A model generated the notes under the pieces. It did no database searches and had not been told where the DNA came from. It worked only from the letters and a program-made list of their open reading frames with translations. Shown piece by piece: positions 48,108 through 58,635 of a DNA stretch of 64,000 bases. The position numbers and the translations under genes were made by a program. Source of the DNA: Rhizobiaceae bacterium (GTDB lineage Bacteria > Pseudomonadota > Alphaproteobacteria > Rhizobiales > Rhizobiaceae). Positions within the stretch are counted from its first letter, which is position 1; each line of letters begins with the position of its first letter. The stretch spans positions 1 to 64,000 of the forward strand of contig JABABQ010000063.1 in the NCBI GenBank assembly GCA_014238155.1, written 5' to 3'.

Positions 48108-50300
48108 GTGGCAGTTTCGGAAACAAGTAAGTCAACATCCGACAATATCGGCTCCCCTGACGTTCATGATGCGCTGTTGAACGCCATTGAATGGATATCT
48201 AACCACCACGATATCGCATTCAGCACCGACGTTGCGCTGCGGGGTTTGCCGCTGGTTGAAGGTCGTCTTACACTCGCACTGCTTGAACGAAGTTTTGAAA
48301 ATATCGGCCTGTCAGCGCGTCTGGTGGAAAAGTCGCCGACAGATGTACCGCTGATTGTTTGTCCATTTCTTGTATTTTTTGAGGGTGGTGATGTTGGTAT
48401 CGTCACTGGCCGACGAGGAGGGCGCGGTAAATTTCGCGTCACCCTGGCCGGTCATCAGGGTGAAAAATTACTCAGTGCACGGCAATTGAAACAGCAGACA
48501 CTGGATTTTGTCGGCTATGTCAGTCCGGCAAACGATGTTTTTTCCCGCGAAGACAACATGCAGAAGCTGGCCAAGGGGCATTGGCTCTGGTCGACGGTAC
48601 GGCGTTTCTGGGGCGCTTGGTCACAAGTGGTTTTGGTGGCGTTTTTTGTAAACCTGCTTGGGCTGGCACTTCCACTGTTCGTGATGAATGTCTATGACCG
48701 CGTCATTCCTTTCAATGCAATTCCAACCTTATGGGCGTTGGCGGTTGGGGTCGTGATCGCCCTCTTGTTTGATTTCATTTTGCGACTGTTGCGGGCGACA
48801 ATCATCGACAATGCCGGCCGCCGCATTGATATGAAAGTATCTTCAGATGTGTTTCGTCATGTGCTCGACACCAAAATGTCAGCACGTAACGCAAGTGCCG
48901 GAGACATTGCATCGACGGTCAGGGAATTTGAGTCGGTGCGAGACTTTTTCACGTCAGCCAGTCTGACGTCGGCCATCGACCTGATGTTCATCGGAGTATT
49001 TCTGGGTGTACTTTGGCTGATCGTTGGACCGCTGGTACTGGTGCCGCTGATTGCCGTGCCGGTCGTGTTGATCTCAACTCTGGTCATCCAGCTTCCGATG
49101 AACAGGGCTGTTATTAGGGGTCTTGTATCGTCAAATAACCGTCACTCGGTATTGGTTGAGTCTCTGGTCGGCGTGGAAACGATTAAGGCAGCGTCGGCAG
49201 AAGGTTCGTTTCAGTCTCGATGGGAAGCTGCAGTAGCAGATACCGTCCGGGCAACTTCCAAAACGCGTTTCTGGTCATCAGTTGCTCTGTTCCTGACAAT
49301 GTCTGTCCAGCAAATGGTCAGTGTTGTTGTCACCGTATGGGGCGTTTATCTGGTTGCATCGGGTGACATATCCGTCGGTGCGCTCATCGCCTCCAACATT
49401 CTGGCCGGAAGGGTTCTCGCCCCTCTGGGTGGTATCGCAATGACCCTATCGCGCCTTCAGCAGTCTTTGAAATCGTTGCAGGCACTCAATCGACTGATGA
49501 ATACCGAACGTGACCACGGTGATACAAACGCTCATACCGGCGCCGTTAAAGATGGTCGTTTGGAATTTCGTGATGCCGGATTTGCCTATCCCGGCAACGA
49601 ACATCAGGTTTTGCAACAAATATCGCTCAGCATATCACCGGGAGAACGGGTCGGGATTATCGGCAAAGTAGGCTCTGGCAAATCTTCTCTGGGAAGACTG
49701 TTATGCGGTCTTTATCAAACCACCAAAGGTGCAATCCTTCTTGATGATATTGACATCCAGAATCGGCAAACTGCGGATCTGCGCAAGGCTGTCTATTATG
49801 TGCCACAGGACGCTGATCTGTTTTCAGGCTCAGTCAGAGACAATATCTGTTTCAACGGGCCTGTAGCTCCTGGTACGTTTGACAAAGCCTGCCATGTGTC
49901 TGGTGTTGCGTCATTCGTGCAGCAAGATCCGATGGGTTTTGAATTACAGGTTGGTGAACGTGGACGAAACTTGTCAGGTGGTCAGCGTCAGGTTGTGGCG
50001 ATTGCGCGGGCTTTGGTCAATGTGCCCCCGATCTTGTTTCTCGATGAGCCAACGGCCGCGATGGACACCGCCACCGAAGCAACATTTGTTCGCAATATGG
50101 CAGAATATCGAGGCGAGATTTCCACTCTGATCGTTGCAACGCATCGTTCGTCACTGCTGGAACTTGTCGACAGGGTGATTGTGCTGGATCAAGGGCGGAT
50201 TATCGCAGACGGCCCCAAGAAGCAGGTGCTCGCGAAGCTGGCTAAAAACAGCCAGCCTGCGAATGCCAAAGTTCAGGTGGGGTCTGATGGCAAGTCGTGA
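48108..50300 (+). CDS. type I secretion ABC transporter (LapB/HlyB-like, degenerate C39 domain)
   Basis: N-terminal C39-like region without the catalytic Cys; TM domain; IGKVGSGKSSLGRLL, LSGGQRQVVAIARAL, ILFLDEPTAAMD. GTG start. Confidence 0.94.
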   Translation: MAVSETSKSTSDNIGSPDVHDALLNAIEWISNHHDIAFSTDVALRGLPLVEGRLTLALLERSFENIGLSARLVEKSPTDVPLIVCPFLVFFEGGDVGIVTGRRGGRGKFRVTLAGHQGEKLLSARQLKQQTLDFVGYVSPANDVFSREDNMQKLAKGHWLWSTVRRFWGAWSQVVLVAFFVNLLGLALPLFVMNVYDRVIPFNAIPTLWALAVGVVIALLFDFILRLLRATIIDNAGRRIDMKVSSDVFRHVLDTKMSARNASAGDIASTVREFESVRDFFTSASLTSAIDLMFIGVFLGVLWLIVGPLVLVPLIAVPVVLISTLVIQLPMNRAVIRGLVSSNNRHSVLVESLVGVETIKAASAEGSFQSRWEAAVADTVRATSKTRFWSSVALFLTMSVQQMVSVVVTVWGVYLVASGDISVGALIASNILAGRVLAPLGGIAMTLSRLQQSLKSLQALNRLMNTERDHGDTNAHTGAVKDGRLEFRDAGFAYPGNEHQVLQQISLSISPGERVGIIGKVGSGKSSLGRLLCGLYQTTKGAILLDDIDIQNRQTADLRKAVYYVPQDADLFSGSVRDNICFNGPVAPGTFDKACHVSGVASFVQQDPMGFELQVGERGRNLSGGQRQVVAIARALVNVPPILFLDEPTAAMDTATEATFVRNMAEYRGEISTLIVATHRSSLLELVDRVIVLDQGRIIADGPKKQVLAKLAKNSQPANAKVQVGSDGKS

Positions 50301-51609
50301 GCTGAACTTCGCAAATGACCCGGCAGGTGCCGTCGATCAAACCGGCTCCTCTTCATCCTGGCGGGTAATACTCGCACTGGGCGGCTTGATTTTTTCGGCC
50401 ATCATTTGGGCCAATTATGCGGAAGTGGAACAGGTCACGACGGGGCAGGGTAAAGTCATTCCTTCCAGCCAGATTCAGGTAGTCGAAACACTCGAGCCCG
50501 GCATTGTCGCCAAAATTCTGATCAAGCTTGGCGACAAAGTAATGCAAGGGCAGGAATTGATCCGCATTGACGACACCAGTGCCGCCGCCCGTTTGGGAGA
50601 ACTGGAACAACGCCGGGCATCGTTGGCCGCAGAAAGAAACCGCCTGCGCGCGCAGCTTGCGGGCGAAACCACATATAATATCGACCAATCCGTCAACACT
50701 GATTTTAAAGATTTCTATCTTGATCAACAGGCGGTGTTTGAGGCCAATCGAAAAAAACTCGACGAACAGGCCGCCATTCGTCGTCAGCAACTGGCGCAAA
50801 AAGAGCAAAGTCTTGCAGAAGCGGTTGCCAGCTCCAACAAAACTCAGGGCCTGCTCGAATTGGCTCGCAAAGAAGAAGACCTGATCAGCCGACTATACGT
50901 CAGAAAAGCTATTCCCGAGCTCGATTATATTCGCGTGCAACGTGCCGCTGTTCAACTCGCCGGAGACTTGAAGATCTGGGTGGCCACCAAGGCCCGGTTG
51001 AAAGCTGAGGTGGAAGAAGCGCGGGCACTGATTGGTTCTGAGGAAGTGGCATTTCGTTCTGACGCGACCACCAGGCTGTCTTCCGTAAATGCCGATCTAG
51101 CTGTTGTTCAACAAACTCTGACCGCAGCTAGCGACACGGTTCGGCGGGCAGTTTTGCGCTCGCCCGTCAATGGTATTGTCAATAAAGTCAATGTGGCGGC
51201 GATTAATGAAGTCGTGCGCGCCGGCGATAGTGTCGTCGAGATCGTTCCGATCGACGATGTCCTGCTGGTTGAAACTCAGATCAGACCAGAAGATATCGCA
51301 TTTATTCGTGCGGGATTGAAGGCAACCATTCGCATCTCTGCCTATGATTATACTCGATATGGAACGATGGAGGGTATCGTGCAGCGGATCGGAGCCGATA
51401 CCATCACCAACGAAAATCGTGAGACTTTCTACCAGGTTGTTGTCAGTACGGATATTTCTGGCTCCTCTGATGGAGCGGCCGCACCGCTCGATATCATCCC
51501 CGGCATGGTCGCTACCGTGGATATTTCAACCGGTTATAGATCGGTCCTGGAATATTTGGTGAAACCGATTTTGGTGATGAAAGATCGGGCTCTACGTGAC
51601 CCTAGGTAA
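50287..51609 (+). CDS. type I secretion membrane fusion protein (HlyD family)
   Basis: Likely start ATG 50287 (MASRELNFANDPAG); GKVIPSSQIQVVETLEPGIVAKILIKLGDKVMQGQELIRIDD; 14-nt overlap with the ABC gene. Confidence 0.93.
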   Translation: MASRELNFANDPAGAVDQTGSSSSWRVILALGGLIFSAIIWANYAEVEQVTTGQGKVIPSSQIQVVETLEPGIVAKILIKLGDKVMQGQELIRIDDTSAAARLGELEQRRASLAAERNRLRAQLAGETTYNIDQSVNTDFKDFYLDQQAVFEANRKKLDEQAAIRRQQLAQKEQSLAEAVASSNKTQGLLELARKEEDLISRLYVRKAIPELDYIRVQRAAVQLAGDLKIWVATKARLKAEVEEARALIGSEEVAFRSDATTRLSSVNADLAVVQQTLTAASDTVRRAVLRSPVNGIVNKVNVAAINEVVRAGDSVVEIVPIDDVLLVETQIRPEDIAFIRAGLKATIRISAYDYTRYGTMEGIVQRIGADTITNENRETFYQVVVSTDISGSSDGAAAPLDIIPGMVATVDISTGYRSVLEYLVKPILVMKDRALRDPR

Positions 51610-51733
51610 GGTCATGTTTCTACACCAAAATTAACCGTGTGGACAAAATTTCTGAATCGCCTTAAGCTTTTGTTGGCAAACTGGGGCAGCGCCATACGTA
51701 TTAGTCGACTTCTTAATTAGAGAAGCTAGAGAT

Positions 51734-54700
51734 ATGGTTGAGGACAAGGGTACAGGTGGCCTAACAAATTCGTTTGAATCAAATGGCGAAGCCGCCACGA
51801 CTACGCATATTGTAACACCGGTTGATGGCGAAGTGGTTGTCGACAGCGCTGAACTGTTGTTTGTTGGCGAGTTTGAACGCTCAGGTGATGATCTGTCGAT
51901 CAGTTATCGTGGCGAAACCCAACTGATTATCGACTATTTCGGATCTGCCACTCCGCCTTCGGTTTCAGCACCAAATGGTGCATTTCTTTCCCCTCAGGCG
52001 ATAAATTCTCTGGCTGGCGATCCAGTGGCTGGACGCTATGCCCAATTGGCGGGTGGTGAAGAGCCGTTGGAGATCGGCAGGGTGCTCAAGCTCGACGGCT
52101 CGGCAACGTCAACATCGATCTCGGGAGTGACAAAGGAGCTAAGCGTAGGTGACCCGGTTTTTCAGGGTGATGTACTTGAGACGGGTGGTGGTTCCAAGCT
52201 TGGCATCTCCTTTGTTGACAAAACTCTGTTTTCGATGTCCGCCGATGCGCGCATGATCCTGGACGAACTGATCTATGATCCAGCCAATGTTGAAAACAGC
52301 TCAATGTCGCTCAATCTTGTGCAGGGAGCATTTGTTTTTGTCACTGGAGAGATTGCACCAACCGGCAATATGAACGTCGACACACCCGTGGCCACTATGG
52401 GTATTCGTGGAACGGCTCCCAGGGTGGCTATCAATGCTGCAGTCGGTTCGGCGGTTTTCACCATTATTCAGGAACCGGGAAAAGACCATTTCGGTGAGTA
52501 TGTCGTCATCAACAGGATAACTGGCGAGATTATGGCCAGGATTGCGTCACCCGAGGACAAGTGGGTGGTTACCAATGTAAACGACGCTGTGAAGATTATA
52601 AAATCCGGGGCGGATTATCTGGAAGACAAGATTGCATATGATGATATCGCCGATATGCAAAATCGGTCTCGTGGCGGTCGTGGAGAAATAGACGGTTCGA
52701 ACAATTTTCCCCGGGTGACCGTCAATCTGGATGTTGCCGATTTGGATCTCGCCGATCTGGATGCCGGCGACGATGCTTTGCCTGATGGTGCAGAACTTCT
52801 TCCGCATCGAATATTCACGCGGAACCTGCCGCCAATTGCTTCCGATGATGTGATTACCGGTTATGACAGGTTCGTAATCGGCGGTGGTGGGACGCAGGAC
52901 ATCGTCTATGCCGATAACGGATCGGGTGTTGATATCGATCCGGAAGGTGGACCGCTGATCGTCACTGAAATCAACGGACAGGCTCTGAACTTTATCGGCG
53001 ATACGGCATCAGTGCTGTTGCCGTCGGGTGCCATCTTACTCGTCGCGCGTGACGGCGGGATTACTTACGATCCCAATGGTGTTTTTTCCTTTCCCAAAGG
53101 CGTAACCGGACAAGATACGTTTGACTATACAATTCAGGACGAGGTTGGGCTGGTCGATTTCGGAAGTGTGACAATCGATATCATCGGCACTGGCGACAAC
53201 AAACCGCCGGTCATCACTACCATAACTGACGTTTCAGAAACATTGCCGGAAACCGACACTGCGTTGGTCACCAGCGGATCGTTTGATGTCGAAGATGTCG
53301 ACGACATCGACACAGTGGTTGTTGACGACGTGACCGTGATTGCTACTGGGAATGGTGCAGCGGCCTTAGCCGGATTGCCAGATGACACAGCGTTGTTGGC
53401 GATGTTTGATCCGTTATCAGCCGTCGTCATCCTGCCCGGAGATACGACCGGCACCGTCACTTGGACGTTCAATTCCGGTTTGCAGCCATTTAATTATCTT
53501 GCGGTTGGCGAAAATGTCTCGCTCACTTATACGATTACAGTTGACGACGCCTTTTTTGGCATGGATCAGCAGGACGTTGTTATCAATATAATTGGTACCA
53601 ACGATCGGCCATCAATTGTTGCATCAGCCTCGCCGGGTGCCGACAATGTTGAAACGTTGATAGAAACAGATTCCTTTCTGGCAACATCAGGTTCATTTAC
53701 GGTCAGTGATGTTGATGTCACTGACCTTGTGTCGTCAAAAGTAACGGGGGTTGTAGCCTCCAGCACAACTGATGGAGTTGTCGACGCAGTTGCAAATACC
53801 AATGGGCAGAATTTTTCAAACCTGCTGACATTGGACACCTCACTCATCTTAAATAGTGGTGAGACGAGCGACATACTCACCTGGAACTTCAAATCTGCGA
53901 CAGCAGGTCAGTTTGATTATCTGGCTCGGGGTGAATTTCTGCAGCTCGTCTATACGATCCAGGTGGACGATCTGAATAATATCGCAAACCCCTCCGGCTC
54001 AGATGATGAACCGTCAAAGAGCTTCCAGACCGTCACCATCATCATTGATGGGTCTAATGATCAGCCAACGATAGCTGCGGCGACATCTGCAAGTGCTGAC
54101 AACAAAGCTACGCTGGTTGAGACGGACGTGATCCTGATCACATCTGGAAACTTCAAAGTGGAGGATCTCGATGTAACGGACGAAGTCACGTCTACTGTTG
54201 TAAATCTCGTTGCATCCAGCACAACTGATGGGGTCGCTGATGCTCATGCAAACACCAATTCCAACAACTTCTTCAACCTGCTGACACTGAATACGCCTCA
54301 GATATTGGAAAATGGTGAGACCAGTGACACTCTCGTCTGGACATTTGAATCTGCCAGCGCCACCCAGTTCGACTATCTGGCGCGGGGCGAGATATTAACG
54401 CTGATCTTTACGGTCGAAATAAACGACCAAAATAATGTCAACGTCGTCGGTAGTTCGGGCGATGAGTTATCCAAAACTTATCAGACCGTAACGATCAATA
54501 TCGTAGGTACCAATGATCAACCAGGTGCTGGGGACGGCGATGTTGGGACAAATGAACGGCCAGTTATTATTGTTGCCGACAACAATGAAACATTTACAGA
54601 AGACGACGGCATCCATACAGCTTCCGGCCAATTTGCGGTTGTTGATTTTGATACGTCCGACGTTTTGACTGCCCAGTTGAATGCTCTGACTCCGATATTG

Positions 54701-57700
54701 ACGGCGGTCGACCCGTCTTCAAGCGTGAGTATCAACGGTTCAGGAAATGTCGTCATTATGGGCACCGGAACCGATACCCGAACGATCACCAATGCCCAGC
54801 TGAAGAACATGTTTACGCTGCGGGATGAATCGAATGACGGTACAGATGGCCCGGCCACCAGCGGACATTCAATTCAAATTCTCGACGCCGCCGAAGTTAC
54901 CGATGCGCTTTATTGGGATTTTGACTCCGGTTCAGAAACTTTCGATTTCCTCGCTGCCGGTGAAAGCTTGATGATCACCGTTGAACTGGAAGTGTTTGAC
55001 GATAATCTGCTGGCCGCCGTGCCAGATCCGGCACCGGATGAACCGTCGTCATCGTTTGAAACCATCACCATCTTGATTGAGGGTACCAACGATCAGCCTT
55101 CGATAATCGTAATTGATCAAAACGAAATATTGATCGAGGATGATGGTGAACATTTCACCGCAGGGGCGTTTGCGGTGGCGGATATCGACACGACCGATGT
55201 TTTGACGGCTCAACTCAACACGGTGACACCGGTGTTGACCGCCGTCGACCCGGCATCCAGCGTATCGATCAACAGCTCCGGCGATGTGGTAATCATGGGC
55301 ACAGGAACCGATGCCCGCTCGATTAGCAATGGGCAGTTGAAGAACATGTTCACGCTGCTGGATAAAACTACAGATGGCACGACCGGTCCACTGGATGCTG
55401 GTCATGTAATTGAAATTCTGGGCAATGCGGAAACTGCAGACACGCTACATTGGGAGTTTGATTCCGGCGGCGAGACTTTTGACTTCCTGGCGGCGGGTGA
55501 AAGTTTGACGGTTACGGTGCAGGTGGAAGTCTTCGACGACAACGTGTTTGCTGCCGAGCCTGATCCTTCACCGGACGAACCTTCCTCCTCGTTTGAAACC
55601 ATTACTATTATCATCAGAGGAACCAACGACCAGCCGACAATTGATGTGGTGGATAACAAACAAACGTTTACCGAAAACGATGGACCCCATTTGACGACGG
55701 GCACCTACGATGTTGCCGACATCGATACGACTGACGTTCTGACCGCAAAATTGAACACCGTCACCCCGGGCGTGACAGCGCTTGACCCATCTTCCAGCAT
55801 AACCGTCAACGCGAGTGGTGACGTCGTTGTTATGGGCACAGATGGTGACGAGCGAACGATTCAAAATTCAACTTTGAAATCGATGTTCGCTTTGCGTGAC
55901 GCGACCAGTGACGGTACTGCTGGCCCGCTTGCCAACGGACATACCATTCAAATTCTAGGTTCGACAGAAACCGCCGATACGCTCCATTGGGACTTTGATT
56001 CCGGCGAAGAGACTTTTGATTTTCTGGCGCTGGGCGAAACCTTGACGTTGACTGTGGCGGTTGAAGTGGTCGACGACAACGCATTTCCGGGAAGTCCAAA
56101 TCCATCTCCCGATGAGCCATCTTCCACATTCCAGATGATCACCATCGTCATTGAAGGTACAAATGATCAGCCGAATATCTTTGTGGCTGAAGGTGACGTT
56201 GCCGGGGGTGCGCGGACCGAAACAGACGGCGTCTTGACGCGGACCGGTAGCTTGACTGTTCATGACATCGACAGCAGCGATATTGTTGATGCGTCTGTTA
56301 CCAATGTTGAAGCGATCTATGGTCGGCCAGACGGTGAGGACAGCAGTTCTCCGGTTTCGATGGTCCAGGGGCCATCTGGAGATACAATCGTGGTGCAGCG
56401 CGATGGCCATCCTGACGGCGATAACACAATTGACAACGCCACTTTGCTGAACTTTATGAAACTGGCAGATGTTGCTGGCGCCTCTTCGCAACCGGGCGAC
56501 TTCTTGACAAATCAAAATGTGCAAATTCTCGGCGACGGCGAAACCAATGATGTCCTGCACTGGCAGTTTAATTCCTCCACCCCGGTGACCGGATCGGCCG
56601 AATTGGTGGAGGCATTCGAATTCTTGGCCGAGAACGAGACACTCCACTTGACCTATACAATACGGGTTAAAGACGACAGCGGGCAGGGAGATGTTTCAGA
56701 GCAGGAATGGGATGAGCAGACGGTTGTAATTCTGATAACCGGCACAAACGATCAACCCGACATCACCGGGTATGTGCAACCTGTGGCCATTGCAGAAACT
56801 GACGGTGCACTTGCACAGATTGGTGCGTTGGCGGTGGGTGATGTCGACAGCAGCGACGTGGTCAACGTCAGAGTGACCAGTGTTGATGCCAAAGTTGATG
56901 GACTGGAAGATTCGATCCTCATGGACGAATTGCTACTTGGATTCCTGACACTGACAGATGCCAGCAGCAACCAAACTAAGACTGCATCGCAAACCCAGGC
57001 ATCGGCATTGCAGGTGCTCGCTGACGGAGAAGTCCTGGATCAACTGAACTGGGATTTCGCATCGACTCCAACGGCCTTTGATTATTTGACCCTCGGCGAA
57101 ACCCTCACGATTACATACGATGTGGTGGTCGATGACCAAAACGGTGTCGAACCGACAGAATCTTCGACCAGATTGCAACAAATCGTTGTCACAGTTACTG
57201 GAACCAATGATGAACCGGTAATTGACGCGATCAGCAATGCAGCGGTTGATGAATCCATCGACGGGTCACCGATATCCGTGTCAATTGGAGAGGTTACCTT
57301 TGAAGATGTCGATCTGAACGATGTAGGACACACGGCAACAATCTCTAATGTAATCGCCAGCGGTGAGACTGGTGGATTGACTGCAACCAATGAGGAGTTG
57401 ATCGCTCTGATCGAAGACCTGGGTGTCACCAAGCTTGCCGGAACCGACAGTGGATCCCTAACACCGACTTTTACAGCGCCTGCTTCGGTATTCGGTTATC
57501 TGACATTTGGACAGATGTTGATATTGACCTACACATTGCAGATCGATGATGGAGATGGGGGTCTGGACTCCGAGAATTTCGCAGTCACGATAACCGGTGT
57601 GAATTCCCCACCCGATCTCAGTGATCCAGTAGGTGATCCTTTACTTGCCTACGCTCAAGGTGACGGAGCGCAGATTATCTTTCCGAACGTAGCGATAAGT

Positions 57701-58591
57701 GATGATGGTACGACCATCCAGAGTGCGCAGGTGCAGATTACAAATTTTGATACCAACACCGATATTCTGGGATTTGTAGCTCAGTCTGGTATCTCGGGAA
57801 GCTACGATGCTTCAACGGGTATATTGAGCTTATCCGGATCAGCAAGTTTGGGAGAATATGAAACCGCACTCCAGTCAATCACATTCAGTACAGGAGCGTC
57901 GCTTGACATATCCACTGTCTCTCGTGAAATTTCCTTCACCGTCAATGATGGCGTTTCCTCCAGCGAGCCGATAACCACCTCTGTTGGCATGACGGCCGCC
58001 GAGAGCGACCCAGCAAACTTTACAGTAATCCCAGGCTCGGGAGGTGGGGGTGATAAGGGTGAAATCATTGGCACCAGTGGCAACGACAAGATTGAAAATT
58101 CTTCAGAATTTGACGAAATTTTTGGTGGTGACGGAAATGATATTCTTGTCGGCGTTCAGATTGGAGACATTCTTTATGGCGAAGGTGGCAACGATTTCTT
58201 GCTGGGCGGACAAGGGAAAGATACGCTTGACGGCGGAATTGGCAACGATATCCTGATTGGTGGTCTGGGTGCCGACACCCTAATTGGCGGCGATGGAAGC
58301 GACCAGTTCGTTTTCGATTCAACCGGCGCCGATGATACCGTTCTTGATTTTACGCTTGGGGAGGATTTCATCAATATCGACGCGCTGGACGCTACAGTCG
58401 CTCAGATATCTTTCAGCGGAGATACGGATCCTTCCGCCGAGTTTGTCGTCGAATTGATGGTTAAAAACCAAAAAATCGCAGACCTGACAATTTCCAATCC
58501 AGAAGATTTTTCCACTAATCCATTGGTCGGGATTCAGGTAATCTACGATTCCAGTTTACCAGCCGAAGTGTTCACCGTTCCAACGGCATAA
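51734..58591 (+). CDS. giant type I-secreted protein: FecR-like domain + VCBS/cadherin-like tandem repeats + RTX C-terminus (2285 aa)
   Basis: FecR-like region (KELSVGDPVFQGDVLETGGGSKLGISFVDKTLFSMSADARMILDEL...GNMNVDTPVATMGIRGT), repeated GTNDQP-bounded domains, C-terminal GGDGNDILVG-type nonapeptides; immediately downstream of T1SS genes. Confidence 0.95.
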   Translation: MVEDKGTGGLTNSFESNGEAATTTHIVTPVDGEVVVDSAELLFVGEFERSGDDLSISYRGETQLIIDYFGSATPPSVSAPNGAFLSPQAINSLAGDPVAGRYAQLAGGEEPLEIGRVLKLDGSATSTSISGVTKELSVGDPVFQGDVLETGGGSKLGISFVDKTLFSMSADARMILDELIYDPANVENSSMSLNLVQGAFVFVTGEIAPTGNMNVDTPVATMGIRGTAPRVAINAAVGSAVFTIIQEPGKDHFGEYVVINRITGEIMARIASPEDKWVVTNVNDAVKIIKSGADYLEDKIAYDDIADMQNRSRGGRGEIDGSNNFPRVTVNLDVADLDLADLDAGDDALPDGAELLPHRIFTRNLPPIASDDVITGYDRFVIGGGGTQDIVYADNGSGVDIDPEGGPLIVTEINGQALNFIGDTASVLLPSGAILLVARDGGITYDPNGVFSFPKGVTGQDTFDYTIQDEVGLVDFGSVTIDIIGTGDNKPPVITTITDVSETLPETDTALVTSGSFDVEDVDDIDTVVVDDVTVIATGNGAAALAGLPDDTALLAMFDPLSAVVILPGDTTGTVTWTFNSGLQPFNYLAVGENVSLTYTITVDDAFFGMDQQDVVINIIGTNDRPSIVASASPGADNVETLIETDSFLATSGSFTVSDVDVTDLVSSKVTGVVASSTTDGVVDAVANTNGQNFSNLLTLDTSLILNSGETSDILTWNFKSATAGQFDYLARGEFLQLVYTIQVDDLNNIANPSGSDDEPSKSFQTVTIIIDGSNDQPTIAAATSASADNKATLVETDVILITSGNFKVEDLDVTDEVTSTVVNLVASSTTDGVADAHANTNSNNFFNLLTLNTPQILENGETSDTLVWTFESASATQFDYLARGEILTLIFTVEINDQNNVNVVGSSGDELSKTYQTVTINIVGTNDQPGAGDGDVGTNERPVIIVADNNETFTEDDGIHTASGQFAVVDFDTSDVLTAQLNALTPILTAVDPSSSVSINGSGNVVIMGTGTDTRTITNAQLKNMFTLRDESNDGTDGPATSGHSIQILDAAEVTDALYWDFDSGSETFDFLAAGESLMITVELEVFDDNLLAAVPDPAPDEPSSSFETITILIEGTNDQPSIIVIDQNEILIEDDGEHFTAGAFAVADIDTTDVLTAQLNTVTPVLTAVDPASSVSINSSGDVVIMGTGTDARSISNGQLKNMFTLLDKTTDGTTGPLDAGHVIEILGNAETADTLHWEFDSGGETFDFLAAGESLTVTVQVEVFDDNVFAAEPDPSPDEPSSSFETITIIIRGTNDQPTIDVVDNKQTFTENDGPHLTTGTYDVADIDTTDVLTAKLNTVTPGVTALDPSSSITVNASGDVVVMGTDGDERTIQNSTLKSMFALRDATSDGTAGPLANGHTIQILGSTETADTLHWDFDSGEETFDFLALGETLTLTVAVEVVDDNAFPGSPNPSPDEPSSTFQMITIVIEGTNDQPNIFVAEGDVAGGARTETDGVLTRTGSLTVHDIDSSDIVDASVTNVEAIYGRPDGEDSSSPVSMVQGPSGDTIVVQRDGHPDGDNTIDNATLLNFMKLADVAGASSQPGDFLTNQNVQILGDGETNDVLHWQFNSSTPVTGSAELVEAFEFLAENETLHLTYTIRVKDDSGQGDVSEQEWDEQTVVILITGTNDQPDITGYVQPVAIAETDGALAQIGALAVGDVDSSDVVNVRVTSVDAKVDGLEDSILMDELLLGFLTLTDASSNQTKTASQTQASALQVLADGEVLDQLNWDFASTPTAFDYLTLGETLTITYDVVVDDQNGVEPTESSTRLQQIVVTVTGTNDEPVIDAISNAAVDESIDGSPISVSIGEVTFEDVDLNDVGHTATISNVIASGETGGLTATNEELIALIEDLGVTKLAGTDSGSLTPTFTAPASVFGYLTFGQMLILTYTLQIDDGDGGLDSENFAVTITGVNSPPDLSDPVGDPLLAYAQGDGAQIIFPNVAISDDGTTIQSAQVQITNFDTNTDILGFVAQSGISGSYDASTGILSLSGSASLGEYETALQSITFSTGASLDISTVSREISFTVNDGVSSSEPITTSVGMTAAESDPANFTVIPGSGGGGDKGEIIGTSGNDKIENSSEFDEIFGGDGNDILVGVQIGDILYGEGGNDFLLGGQGKDTLDGGIGNDILIGGLGADTLIGGDGSDQFVFDSTGADDTVLDFTLGEDFINIDALDATVAQISFSGDTDPSAEFVVELMVKNQKIADLTISNPEDFSTNPLVGIQVIYDSSLPAEVFTVPTA
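53594..54505 (+). repeat. two tandem 456-nt (152-aa) repeats in the RTX protein
   Basis: GTNDRPSIVASAS... at 53594, GSNDQPTIAAATS... at 54050, next boundary 54506; both units count to 152 aa. Confidence 0.93.
54545..56155 (+). repeat. three tandem 537-nt (179-aa) repeats in the RTX protein
   Basis: Units begin GTNERP (54545), GTNDQP (55082), GTNDQP (55619), ending at GTNDQP (56156); exact spacing 537 nt. Confidence 0.95.
58070..58316 (+). repeat. RTX nonapeptide (GGxGxDxUx) calcium-binding repeats
   Basis: GTSGNDKIENSSEFDEIFGGDGNDILVG...LYGEGGNDFLLGGQGKDTLDGGIGNDILIGGLGADTLIGGDGSDQFVF. Confidence 0.95.
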
Positions 58592-58635
58592 ACCATATGT
58601 TGAGGCGCGCCTGATTCAGACCCGGAACAAATCCT

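Noticed and set aside
51734-58591. CRISPR or simple microsatellite explanation for the repeats
   Set aside because: Units are 456/537 nt, in frame, diverged at synonymous sites and contain protein domains; there are no short spacers.
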